64,000 nt of DNA from Heligmosomoides polygyrus polygyrus. Lineage: Eukaryota; Nematoda; Chromadorea; Rhabditida; Heligmosomidae. Position numbers and translations under genes: made by a program. The first letter of the stretch is position 1. The number at the start of each line of letters is the position of its first letter. The notes beneath the pieces were generated by a model. That model did no database searches. It had not been told where the DNA came from and was given only the letters and a program-made list of their open reading frames with translations. The stretch lies in NCBI GenBank assembly GCA_947396885.1, contig OX377201.1, positions 5,814,934 to 5,878,933 of the forward strand, read 5' to 3'. Below are positions 52,448-62,985 of this stretch, piece after piece.

Positions 52448-55400
52448 ATGATACGATCTTGGGTGGTACTACTGCTGCTCTCAATATGTGCTGCCGACTC
52501 GTACAAGTTCCTGGTCTATTCGCCCATATTCGGCTACTCACACACGCATTTCATGGGCGCTATCGCCGATACGCTCACCGAGGCCGGACATGACGTTGTA
52601 AGTTCAAAGATTTAATATTTTATGTAATACTTGAGCACAAAAACCACAGCAAGAATGTGCCGGTTAATTTCAAGAGGGATTGGTCAGATTGTCGTCTACT
52701 CCTTATCCCCAAACGTTAGAAACAGTTGCCCAGAATTGCCATGGTCATGGTATGTCATTTTTTCTCCAAATTGGAAAATTTTCAAAGCAAATTGAGCACT
52801 CTTCTAAGCAGGCCTGACGCTTTTGAGATTTAACTGAGCATCTTCCAAATCAAAACGAGCTTTTGTCACTTTAAACTAGAGACTCTCGAAAATAAAAAGA
52901 AAGAGTAAGAAAAACGTTAGGATAAAAAGGAAACTGATTACGACTTTCATCGAAAATTTTCACTTTTCACTAAAAAAATAGACTTTCGATGAAGGATATT
53001 ATTTCAAATTTTATTTTACTGCACTGAAGGCTGCAAATGTTTGTGTATTAGAGGTCTCGCCATGAATTCGTCATGCATGTCGCGATTTTCATTTGATTGA
53101 TAATGTAAATGCTGCGTACTTGAAGCAATGAAGTAAAGATGTGTGCGTTTTTCATCTGTTTTCGTGTGTCGTTGTCAAGTCCACGTAAACAGAATTTTTG
53201 GCTGCCAATCAAATGAAAATCGCGAAGAGCTAGACAAATACAGCATGTCGCTATCTCTTCTTTTAATACGGACGCCTTGAAGCAAGCATTAGAGCGCTAT
53301 TTGTAATCTGAAAATAAACCTTTTATAAAATTTCAAACGGTGCTTCACCCTTTGAGGACAATGAATTAAAAAGGTTTCAAAGAAATTCCACTAAATTTTC
53401 TTGAATAATGTTATTCTGTAACGCCGGGGTCTTTCACCCGGAGGCGGATGTCTGGGGATGTGCCTGAACCGGACAGGGAAATCAATTTATTTGACTACTA
53501 TGGCACCAGCAGGGGTCGGTCTGCCCGCCTCTGCTGTGTCCCCAGTCTTTCGGAACCGGCCACTCACAACCTCGCACTGAAACGAGAATCCGAAGCCGAC
53601 CGCACGGGACCTCGACACCAGCGAAGACTTAAAGACCGGCCGCTCACGATCTCGACATCAGTAAGAACTGAGCCCGGTGCGCCCGGTCCCCTTTATATAG
53701 AGTTGCGCGCGAGGTAGCCCTCCCTAAGTGGACACGCGCCGCCCCGCCGCCTCCGAATGGCCGGCGCTGGGCACAAGCGAGGCAGACGTCCATCGATCGA
53801 TCCCGCTGCTGGGATAACAACAGATGCACTGGGATAAACATAGTTATGAACAGAAACAATAAACATAACAATACAAACAACCTACAGTTACACAAATACA
53901 CCAAAAAGATCACTTCAGCGAGGCATTGCGCATCGCTTGTTCTTCACAATTCTAATTTTCGAAAAGTCTCCAGTTTAGTCTGGAAGACGGTCGCTTTGAT
54001 TTGAAAGATATTTAGCTTGATTTCAGAAGCGTCAAGTTTACTTAGGAGAGTACATTATGATTTGAAAAGTGTCCAACTTGAAATGAAAATGGTGTAAATT
54101 AAGTCCATGTTCCCTCATCTTGAAATCTCGACATCGTTATGTTCTTGCTTATGTGCCAGCGAGGTTGGAAGGTGGTAAAATTTATTGTAGGCCTGACGTT
54201 TCGACCGTTTCGTCGTCTTCAGAGGCCTAAAGATGGTTCGAAGTTTCTAATTTGTAGGGTACCCGACCAAACGCCCCCGCGCTGCCGTTTACGACCAAAA
54301 GGCAAGAAAGACGCTAAATGCAACGAATGCTGATGGTGGACTCACACGACCTTCCACCACTGAGTGTACCAGTCGCTACAACTCGTTGTTTGCAGACCGG
54401 TAGCGAAATAAGACTCACTAGGACTCCATCTCACACCTGGGGCCGGATTCATGAACGTTCCCGGGAACGTTGCCGACTTCCCATGGGAACCGACCGAGGC
54501 GAAAGAGCGAGGCGGGAGAGAGGGCCGAGAGATGATATCGCATATCTCCCGCTCCCACCGCTTCATAAATACGGCCTCTGGTTGAGATCACAGAGCGGTG
54601 CAAACGGGAGCAGATCGTCGGTGATTAACGCACACTGATTTCTGTTGTTCACACTAGGATTTCTGGTAGAAACTCAAAGCGCTTCGAGCGCTTTGCGCGA
54701 AGAAATCTCAGCCTCGAACGCCAAAATCTTGCACTCGATACCAAAGTCATCACCGTTGTGAACTTCAACTCTGTGCTTTCCGAGTGGTGTTAAAAAAATG
54801 GTTAGATTCCTGCAGCTAATTGAAAGTTGTACTACTCGTGCACAGTTGCAAGATTATGTTATTCTAGTCAATATTCCCTCAGATAACATCAAACAGTAAC
54901 TTGTGGGGAAAAGTTTACGACAGGCAGCGCATATCAGATAATTGTGTTATTTGCCCACACACTAGAACTGGCGGCTGCTCAAAAAGTGGAGTAATTTATC
55001 AGACTCGATGTAGTGTGCTAACACATATGCTGAGGAGACTGGTAGATCGCTGGGGATATGTGTCAAAGAAGACCTGGCTGGAAAACGATGTGGTAACCTT
55101 TTAACACCACTCGGCAAGCTCTGAAATTCACAACGGTAATGACTTTGACATCGACTGCAAGATTTTGGTGCTCGAGATCGAGATTTCTTCGCGCAAAGCG
55201 CTCGAAGTGCTTTGGATTTCTAAATCCAGAAATCCTAGTATGATTAACAGAAATGAGTGTCTTCCTATCACCAACGATCTGCTCCCATTTGCACTGCTCT
55301 GCGAGCTCAATCAGGAGTGAGATGGGGCCTATTGAGTCTGGTCTGCTAACAACGAGTTGTAGCGACTGCTACAGTCAGTGGTGAGAGGTCGTGTTAGTCA

Positions 55401-58400
55401 ATCTTCAGCATTTGTTGAGTTTCGCGCCGTTCTTGAATTTAGGTCTAAAACGGAAGCGCGGGGAGAGAGAAGTGTTGGTTGGGTAGCCTACAAATTAAAA
55501 ACTTCGACGAACCATCCCTAGGCCATTGAAGACGACGATACGGTCGAAACGTCAGGCCTAGAATAAACATTTCCATCTGCCAATATCGCTGGAACAGAAG
55601 GAAAACATCACAGCTGATGCAGGTAGAATTGCGGAAGCCCACATCTGAAGCACCAAGCTTACGGTGCTCCTGATATTGATAGTGTTTTTACTTATCTTCT
55701 TCGCTCATTCTAGACAGTGCTGATGCCAGTTATGGACCCTGATGAACAGCATAAGACTGGCGTGAAGCTGACAAAGAAAGTCATCAAAACACCAACGGAA
55801 CCACGTGTTTACGAGATGATACGCTACAAGAGCGAGATGCTAAGCAAGATGTGGACTATGCAACCCAGTGTTATGGGACTTTTGCAGGTACAGTCCTTCA
55901 ATAATGAATTGAATTCCTTCCCGTTGTCAGAAGTCTACACGTGCATGCGATGCACTCGGTCGGAGCCTCATGCCTCACTTTCATTCGCTACTTTGGATTT
56001 AACATAAAGGGTTGTGCACACTCGGAGTTAGTTTTTGCGCGTCAAAACCGGAGCGGAGCGACGCTCGGCGACGCAGTTTCACGGAATGCCCGAGCTCATT
56101 CCGTGAAGCTGCTGAGGCTAGACGCCTAGACCGTTGACGAGCACTGACGCCGGGCTCCAAATGTGAAGCGAAGTGTGGCATAAGCACGCCTTCACACCTG
56201 CCGCATAGACCCGCACTCAGCGGCACTGCCTTATCTTTCATCATTGGAGTTGCGTCAACGATGCTGAGTGTGCCCAGCAACCTTACGTGCCGTAGCATAG
56301 CACAAAGAACGAGCAGATGCAAAACTGGGACCCAAGCCCAACACCGACAGGACGTCCGATGACAATGCAAGTTCACCTATGACGGTGACCCGTGGGCCAG
56401 GTAAAGGCCACCACAGAGTTCTGCGGCAACGCCGCTCGCCGCAATGGTTAAGGACAGGGCAGGGACGCCGCCGGCGGCGAGCTCTGCGTCTCTGCCCTAT
56501 GGTTAAGCATAGGGCCGCGGCGCTGCCGCAGAACTCTGTGAGGGCCTTAAGTCTTCCCCCTTCCGGGTTCGTACGTTAGGTGTCCGCTTGGGGTATGGTA
56601 GCGCGCCACCGCCGCCCGCCGCCGCCCTCGTTTTCAGTAGCGTGGCGGGCTGTTGAGCCTGCTGACGAGGTGCAGCGGATCAACAGAGCAGACTATGCGC
56701 CTCGGAGCAGACTTTCTGTCGTAGTGGATAGTGATAGAGATTGACGACTTTATTCCTTTTTCGCTCTTTTTTCTCTTTCTCTTTTTCTCTTCAAATTTTC
56801 ATGTTTTGGGGCTCTGAGTGACTCCTGCTGGGGGAGGGGATCGCCTTATCACACTTTTACGAAGGCAAAAAGATCGAATCAGCCAGACGCTAGTGAAGAC
56901 AGCACTCAACAAACGAACAAGCAAAGGGAAGCACATAGGAAAAGTTGAATATAGAACACGGACTGAGCAAAAGCTAAAAAGTCGTACATTAAAGAAGTGT
57001 AATAAGTTTAAGCGTAATATTTGGTTTGTTGCCCCTTTAATCATTTCGTCTTTGTGATCTCAGAGGCAGCAAGTGGTGGGGCCGAAACTTGCTGAAAGGA
57101 AGAATACAGAGCAAAAAAAATTATAAAAGAATCAGGTATAGTCTGCTTCCGTACGGAATCTGCTCCACGGGAGCAATGTGCGCTCTGCTCTTTTCGCGTC
57201 ATCTCGTAGTGAAACCTCGTCAGTGGCGGTCACGGCACCCGGTCTGCCTACGGTAATCGAGCGCTCCGCCTTCTACAGTAATGGAAGACACCTAACGTAA
57301 CGCACCCGTTACAATACTGCGGTAATGGGAATTGAAACATAGGTTATCGAAAATCACTTCTTAAGCTCACTTTTGCCTTATTCGCGTGCACAGAAACTAA
57401 ACAACCCACTTTAATTTAGATGGCTCGAAACATGTCGGCGTCTTTCTCCTACCAGTGCTACGGTTGGTTTCTTTAAAAGTCAGTTTCGTTGTTTTTGGGC
57501 ATTGATTTGAAATTCTGAATAGAGGTAAGGGTTCATTTTCTTAATACTCCATTACCTGCCAATCTGAATACAGTTGTCCGCCGAGGAATTGCTAAATAAG
57601 TAAATTACCAGCCAATAGCAAAGCTGTCTGTCCGGCTGCGGGTTAACAGAAAAATGAAGAAAAACCATATAAAAAGAAAAAAAAGAAAAAGCCAATATAA
57701 TTTGCTATATTATTCTTTGGTTTCTGCAGCAATATACCACCTTTCATAACACCACTGACGGATCTCGAACATATCTACATCTGGCATCTGCTGCATTCTC
57801 TGATTCAACAGGATGCTCAAATTATCTTCGCCCCAAAATATCTTCGTGTAGAGCTGGGCCAATTCAGTCAGAGGAGAGGAAGACTCATGCGTGCATCCCA
57901 ATGAGGGCTTTAGCTATGCTTTCCGAACGGGCTATTCATTCCTTCTGAGCAATATGAATGTTTCTCCGGACATGCCTGGGAGGAACACCGCCCAATTTAT
58001 CAACGCGGTTCACAACTTGAATAAGCCGCTGTGCCCAAAAAGTCGACATTATCGGTCAATTTGTCTACGCGATCCCCGTCTTGAGTAAAAACTCTAGCCA
58101 AAATTGGTCAATATCGAATGGTCGCTATAGGACTCTGGCTAAACTCGATAACGTCGGTCGATAACGGTTGTACTATCGACATAATTAGTCAATAATGGTT
58201 GACTGATTGACCGTGCTCACTTGGTGGGAATCGCATCCAACCAACAATATTCCCCAGTGATTCCCGTCAACCGGTTAGGTTTGGAAAAGATTGGCAGAAT
58301 CAATGGAAATTTTCTATCACTTTTGCTCTCTTGTTGTGAGTCCTGTTCGTCGGTCCTTATTTAATAATCTTACTTCTTTCTCAAATGGCTTGGCCAGCAA

Positions 58401-61400
58401 TTGACAAATTCGATCAGTAATGTGGTGGCCGATCGGTATTGTTTACTTTGAATACTATCCATTGTTCAGCATACTCGCGTGATCACCACCACGGCCGATT
58501 GTGGGCAAAAATCGATAAAATTCATCGATAGTGGCAGACCGATCGATAGTGCTTGCTTGCTGTGAAGCGTAACCATACGCCAAGATGCTTTTCTGTTTCC
58601 TTTCTGTTTCTGTTTTTTATATCTCAAAAGCTTCGCTTTAGAAGAAAGGATCGATAAAATTTGTGAAAAGTTGCTGATCTCTCGCTATTGCTCAGTAGTT
58701 GTAAATCTAGTCGGTATCGTTCCTGACATTAGTGTAACTCCAACATGAAGCAGACGACTCTGGGCAACAATCGATGAGATCGATCCATCTGTAACACTAT
58801 AGCGACTAGCGTTATGATCAATCGACACACCGCTGGAATGTTCCAATGTTCATTTGATATCAATCTCCAGTTCCTGTTATCTTCTAGATGATACTACAAC
58901 GTTGTTGTTCATTTCTTCATTTGGAAAGAAAAGTTCAATCGCGTAAGTGTGTGCGTCAGCATCGGCCTATCCTACATCTACCGCGTGGTCTTAGAGGTTC
59001 TAAGAAGAACGAGCAATCGCCATCGATAATAACACGAGGTTTTTATTTGCTGTGAAAGCTGTTCATTGGCGAGCTGGCGAGCATACTCGCACAATTCTTG
59101 CCTCAAAACTTAACCCAGAGCAGCGGCTTACTGCTGGTCGAGAGCTGAAGTCCTTACTCAAACGCTGAGCCGGCGGAAGGAAAACAAATGCACGCATGGA
59201 CGGATTAGCTTGTTCAATTGTAGCGGGGCTACTTTCGGTAATACAGCAATCGTTATTAATCTAAAAGACCATCACCGCACAAGAGCACCTTTAAGAACAA
59301 CGACTTAACAGTAGTTTTCCTGTTAAGGTTATTCTTAACTCTTACATTCTGCTTCATTGCAGCTTGTTATAAGGATGTGTGGCTTACATGTTTCGCCTTT
59401 TTTAGGTCTACTAATGAGTTAACACCTCCAGCGAACTATGCTACAAATGAACGGTATGAAAGACTTCAGGATCTTTTTTCAGGCCTACTTTCTGACGATA
59501 AGCTGTTGAAGCAGCTAGCTGATGAGAAATTCGACGTCGGCATATCGGAGGCTATGATTATTTGCGGGTTAGGTACATATCTTCCTCATTCTTATCTGCT
59601 GGTCATGCAGCCGCAGCTGATACGCACCCATTTTAGGTCTCTTTGAGGCACTCAAGATACCAGCATCGATTGCCGCTGTCTCTTCTGTGCATCTAGACTG
59701 CGTCTCGCATAATATTGGAGAGCCAACCACTCCGAGCTATGTTCCAGGTGGGACAAATAAATATCACCCATCATTTAATATTTATGGGCCCCGCACACCT
59801 CTGCGGCGTTGGCGCTGCCCTATCCTTAACCATAGGGCAGGGACGCAGAGCTCACCGTCGGGCGGCGAGGGCGCGGTCGCAAGCTCCGCCGCGAGCGATA
59901 GGGGGCGCGCGGCGGAGGCGACGCCGCCCGAGTGGCAGCGGCGATAATGATGTAAATCATTATTGCCGTCGCCGTTCCAGCGGCGCGGGTAGACTGACTG
60001 GGATCTAGCCTTTTGATGAGTCATGCCGATCAGCGGCGTCCGCGGCCCTCGCTGAGCGTGATGACTCATCGTTTTCGCCGTCCGCCTCCCGGTGCTCACC
60101 GCAAGTGTGCGCAGGCCTTTATACTATTCTCATTTTAAACTGTACAATTTATTTTGAATCAAACTCTTTCTAAGCAGAAATAATCACATCTAAAGTCATA
60201 ATAAACACTTTATAACAAAGTCGCTTTTGCTTCCAGAAAATTTGTGTGAACAAACTCTTATGCTGCGTGTCTTAAGAAGAAATGCAGAAGTGTGCGTAAA
60301 GGCCTCCGCACACTTTTGCGGCAAAGCGGTTTCCCTAACCTCAACCAGAAGGTAGAGACGCAGGGCTTGCCGCCGGCGGCGAACGGAGCACATTTCGCTG
60401 CTTCTGATGCGGGAGCAATGACTTCACTGTACCGATCTGCTGCCTCCTTTGCTGCACAGCAAAAGCAGCGCCGCACACGTGAGCAGGATTTGCTGCGGCA
60501 GCAGGGGCCTTTTGCCGCAGCAGAAAGAAATGCTGAACGAATTTACTTGCTGCGGCTGCAGGTAGGAGCACGTGCGGCGAAGTGCAACGTCCACACTATT
60601 CTGCGTGTAATGCACTTCAAAAACCGCGCGCTGCTGTTCATTTCAAAAAAAACGCGCGCTGCTGTTTGCTGCGTGCATCCTTTGCGAAAGCAGCGTGCAC
60701 CCACTTTTGCTGTTCAATCCGGGTTTTCTTGCCACAGCAAAATGCTAGAACCTGAATGATTCAAATCATTATTGCCGCCGTAGCGTTCTGTCTGTCTGTC
60801 TGATCCCGGTTGGCTAGAGCGCGGACAGAAGGTGGGAAAGCGAATAGCAGCAGTAGATCCCGACTAGCAAGAGTACAGTGCCTCTGCCTCTCGCCGTCGC
60901 CGCTTACCGCCAGCAAAAATGTGGCGGTAAGCGGCAGCGGCAATGGCAAGGCGTGCCGGGCCTTATCTTTTTGAATGATCATAGAATTTGCATTCTTTTG
61001 AGAAACGCAGTGCAAAAACCGCGCGCTGGGTGCATATCGGCGACGCGGTCTTCGAAATGTTGCGCACGTTGCTACGCGCTGCGTAGCACCAGCGTTCGCC
61101 GAAGTATAACATAGGCGTAAGTCTTAAAGTCATCGTCAACCTAAACTGTGTACACTTGGTCGATACTGCACTGCGATCATCAACGCCCTGGTCAAATAGG
61201 ATGTTCTTTCAAAGTGTATCAGAGTGCCTCTGAAGCTATAAAGCGGAATCAAGACCGAAATCTCGCTATTCTACGAAGACGTCGCTGTCACAGTGAAGAC
61301 AGAGTTCGGCAAGGGAACACCAGCTAATTTTTTCAAACAAGAGTGGCTGTCCTTGTGAAGCACTTCGTTGATAATCGGGAACCGTAGCTGATTAGATGGA

Positions 61401-61848
61401 CAGGTCGTTATTTTATCCTTCCCGAGCAGGTCTGGTATCACCTCACCCATAGCAAAGGTTTGGATTGATTGGATGGACATCGCAGAACCCGAGCCACGAA
61501 TGTTGAGTAGGTGCACACGGCAGCCGGCGTCTCCTTTGACTGCACTACCACGCACCTAGGAACAGGTCACGTGACGGGGACCTAATCAGAGCTCGCTGAC
61601 ACACCTTGATCCAATTCCATGAGTAGTACAGCGTGGGAACAAAGACTTTTTTAGAGCAATATTTAATGAACCATTCAACAACTTCTATTTCAGGAGCAAT
61701 GTCCGCAAAGGGTGATCGGATGGGCTTTATCGATCGCATCAAGAACGTCGTAGATGTTGTTCTTGGCCGGATGTATTTCACTCAGACATTCGTCGAAGAG
61801 ATGAAAGTGTTCCGTGCCAAATTCGGACCTAATTTCAAGAGCTTCGAG
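52448..61848 (+). CDS. UDP-glycosyltransferase, copy C (3' end outside window)
   Basis: Exons: 52448-52597 (signal peptide MIRSWVVLLLLS and GYSHTHFMGA), 55714-55887 (TVLMPVMDPDEQ to MGLLQ), 57420-57462 (micro-exon MARNMSASFSYQC), 59483-59572 (LLSDDKLLKQL, FDVGISEAM), 59637-59747 (LFEALKIPAS to TPSYVP) and 61694-61848 (AMSAKGDRMGF to FKSFE). Sizes and phases match copy B exon for exon. The exon matching EIMADSSYVLTNSNPY is not found between 61849 and 64000, so the gene probably continues past the right edge. The part present is the acceptor-binding N-terminal half, with the presumed catalytic His and Asp conserved. This half normally sets substrate choice, so C may differ from B in substrate. 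No stop or frameshift is seen. Confidence 0.9.
53417..53892 (+). mobile_element. Possible solo LTR
   Basis: Starts TGTAACGCCGGGG and ends CAGTTACA, with short inverted ends TGTAAC/GTTACA usual in BEL-type LTRs. A TATATA box lies at about 53694 and AATAAA at about 53857. No matching 5-bp duplication was found, so boundaries are tentative. In intron 1 of UGT-C. Confidence 0.45.
54189..54228 (-). ncRNA. Hammerhead-ribozyme-like motif, left PLE arm
   Basis: Minus strand AGGCCT, CTGAAGA, hairpin GAC-GAAACG-GTC, GAAAC, GTC, AGGCCT. Stem I is 6 bp perfect, both core boxes are exact, and the cleavage-site base is C. The closing position of stem II is C-C. Confidence 0.55.
54441..54576. mobile_element. 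CCWGG-targeting MITE, family 4, copy a
   Basis: 136 bp, starts GGCCGGATTCATGAACG, ends CATAAATACGGCC, flanked by CCTGG and TCTGG. The other arm of the fold-back PLE has the empty site CCTGA (minus strand, + 55311-55315), which proves insertion and the 5-bp duplication. Confidence 0.8.
55518..55561 (+). ncRNA. Hammerhead-ribozyme-like motif, right PLE arm
   Basis: CTAGGCC / GGCCTAG stem I (7 bp), core TTGAAGA with the first C changed to T, stem II GAC-GATACG-GTC, GAAAC and GTC. The core change suggests it is inactive. Confidence 0.45.
56405..56547. mobile_element. Family-6 MITE, 143 bp
   Basis: Ends AGGCCACCACAGAGTTCTGC and its inverse GCAGAACTCTGTGAGGGCCT, flanked by TAA on both sides (56402-56404, 56548-56550). 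Inner inverted ATGGTTAAG.../CCTATGGTTAAGCATAGG pattern. In intron 2 of UGT-C. Confidence 0.7.
57463..59482. other. Intron 3 of UGT-C
   Basis: AT-rich with many ATCGATA/TCGATAA motifs between 58090 and 58560. A 63-codon minus frame (57710-57901: ELAQLYTKIFWGEDNLSILL) has natural-looking composition but no family that I recognise. Otherwise nothing is seen. Confidence 0.4.
59786..60117. mobile_element. Family-6 MITE, 332 bp
   Basis: Starts GGGCCCCGCACACCTCTGC, ends CGCAAGTGTGCGCAGGCC; TTTAT flanks both sides. CpG-rich inside with inverted GATGAGTCATG / CATGACTCATC. It begins 38 nt after UGT-C exon 59637-59747. Confidence 0.65.
60284..60965. repeat. GC-rich island related to family-6 MITEs
   Basis: GCAGAAGTGTGCG and CGCACACTTTTGC form a hairpin at 60284-60320, followed by GCAGCAG-rich repeats with CGCGCTGCTGTT units (60627-60670) and GCTTACCGCC/GGCGGTAAGC at 60902-60932. 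Open frames of up to 155 codons here reflect composition and not genes. Confidence 0.5.
61030..61115. repeat. Harbinger-like MITE fragment
   Basis: CATATCGGCGACGCG, GCTACGCGCTGCGTAGC and GAAGTATAACATAGGC modules as in 22222-22340. Confidence 0.45.
61425..61560 (-). repeat. Decayed SINE-like sequence
   Basis: Minus strand GTAGTGCAGTCAAAGGAGACGCC and GGCTCGGGTTCTGCGATG recall the S1 head and B-box region; TGATACCAGACCTGCTCGG matches the S1 middle. Confidence 0.45.
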
Positions 61849-62604
61849 GTAACATACAGAAGATTATCCGTATCATTAGCTGCTATACATCCAGAATAAG
61901 GATATCAAAAGATCGTCCTCCATCCTCTGTTATAGTACGTCTTAATATCTTAGGGCATATCTAACCAGGGAACTACCTGAAGTGTAGGTCTGAACCAGCG
62001 ATGCGATGCATCTGGGGAGAAGCGCCTACCTCTCAGAAGTAACGATAAGTGTCTCGGCCCGAATACAACTTTGAGCAGAGCTAAGGTCGCAAAAGCTGCA
62101 CCATTGATGTTTGGAAGTGTATCACGCTTCCAATGTAAGGTTTTTGTTGGTTCTAATTTCACCCTATTACACATACAATTATATTAATAATGTTTATTGG
62201 TACAAATCTCACAACTAATACCAAGTAATAGGTGCGTATTAGCAAGCAACAACCAAGGCATATAGTGATCAAAAGTTGACAAGTTACTTTTAGGTTTAGG
62301 TGATTTTACTTCTATTTTCCTACTTCTACTTTACCCTTTCCTTTTCCTTTACCTTTTTTCGTAGGTCCGCAGACGTGTCCGCTCTGTGATCTCATCGGAG
62401 AAGTCGGAGCGATGGAATCCCACGCATACTCTCGCCTTGGTTTCCTTTTATCGGTCTCGATTGGGGCGGAGAACTAAGGAATCAGGCGTAGCTGGGCAAA
62501 GTACATCGTGCTCTTGAATTGAAGTGAAGTGGTGAAGCAAGCAAGATGGCTGGTATCTTATCACTCTCGAGTTCGTTGTTTCCCGAAGGTGTGTGTTGAC
62601 CAGC
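61849..62604. other. Intronic DNA, no feature recognised
   Basis: AT-rich and CT-rich tracts (62300-62365). The next UGT-C exon is not here. Confidence 0.4.
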
Positions 62605-62738
62605 AGCCGGATTCATGAACGTTCCCGGGAACGTCCCCGGCTTCCCACGGGAAGGACCATTTGAGAGAGCGAGGTGTGAGAGAGAGGCGAGAGATGATAT
62701 GGCATATCTCCCGCTCCCGCCGCTTCATGAATCTGGCT
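62605..62738. mobile_element. CCWGG-targeting MITE, family 4, copy b
   Basis: Starts AGCCGGATTCATGAACG, ends CATGAATCTGGCT; the first and last bases have changed together and still pair. Flanks CCAGC and ACAGG. Same GAGAGATGATAT core as 54441-54576. Confidence 0.65.
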
Positions 62739-62743
62739 ACAGG

Positions 62744-62908
62744 TGTCAGATTCATTCATCACTTACAGCAAGGTAATAGAGAAAACATACCCCAAATCCG
62801 TGATAGCGCGGCAAAATGTTTTACCATATCGCTTGGTTAGCCGCGATATCAAGGATTTCGGCTGTATTGTCTCTGTTAAATTGCTGCAAGTTGTTGATGA
62901 ATCCGTCC
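62744..62908. mobile_element. CCWGG-targeting MITE, family 3, copy c
   Basis: Starts TGTCAGATTCATTCATC, ends GTTGATGAATCCGTCC; flanks ACAGG and CCAGA. Inner inverted TAGAGAAAACATAC / GTATTGTCTCTG. Five bases separate it from copy b of family 4. Confidence 0.6.
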
Positions 62909-62911
62909 CCA

Positions 62912-62985
62912 GACGGCCGAGTGGGTAGTGTGGCGGAATCACGAGCGAGAGCTCATGGGTTTGGATCCTATATGGCGCAAGTTTT
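62912..62985 (+). tRNA. tRNA-like fragment
   Basis: GACGGCCGAGTGGGTAGTG (A-box-like), hairpin GAGCGAGAGCTC, GGGTTTGGATCC (B-box-like), 3' ATGGCGCA and then a T run. Ends like 13882-13952, but the acceptor stem does not close. Confidence 0.35.

Larger units (their letters stand above)
54140..55640. mobile_element. Fold-back Penelope-like element
   Basis: Arms 54140-54780 and 55110-55640 are inverted copies around a centre near 54940. Plus strand from about 54925: NCVICPHTRTGGCSKSGVIY, a frame shift, then EETGRSLGICVKEDLAG (GIY-YIG core), LLTPLGKL, EIEISSRKALEVLWI and MINRNECLPITNDLLPF. Left arm is the inverse of this C-terminal part and UTR. Each outer end carries a hammerhead-like motif (54189-54228 minus; 55518-55561 plus). 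A MITE is inserted in the left arm only. Confidence 0.7.

Noticed and set aside
59377..59482. Extension of UGT-C exon 59483 upstream in the same open frame
   Set aside because: TTTTTTCAG ends at 59482 and copy B has its acceptor at the same place; the micro-exon at 57420 supplies the missing residues.
60292..60759. 155-codon plus-strand open frame
   Set aside because: Lies in a GCAGCAG-rich repeat island; alanine/arginine/glutamine bias and no conserved motif. Other frames are open too.
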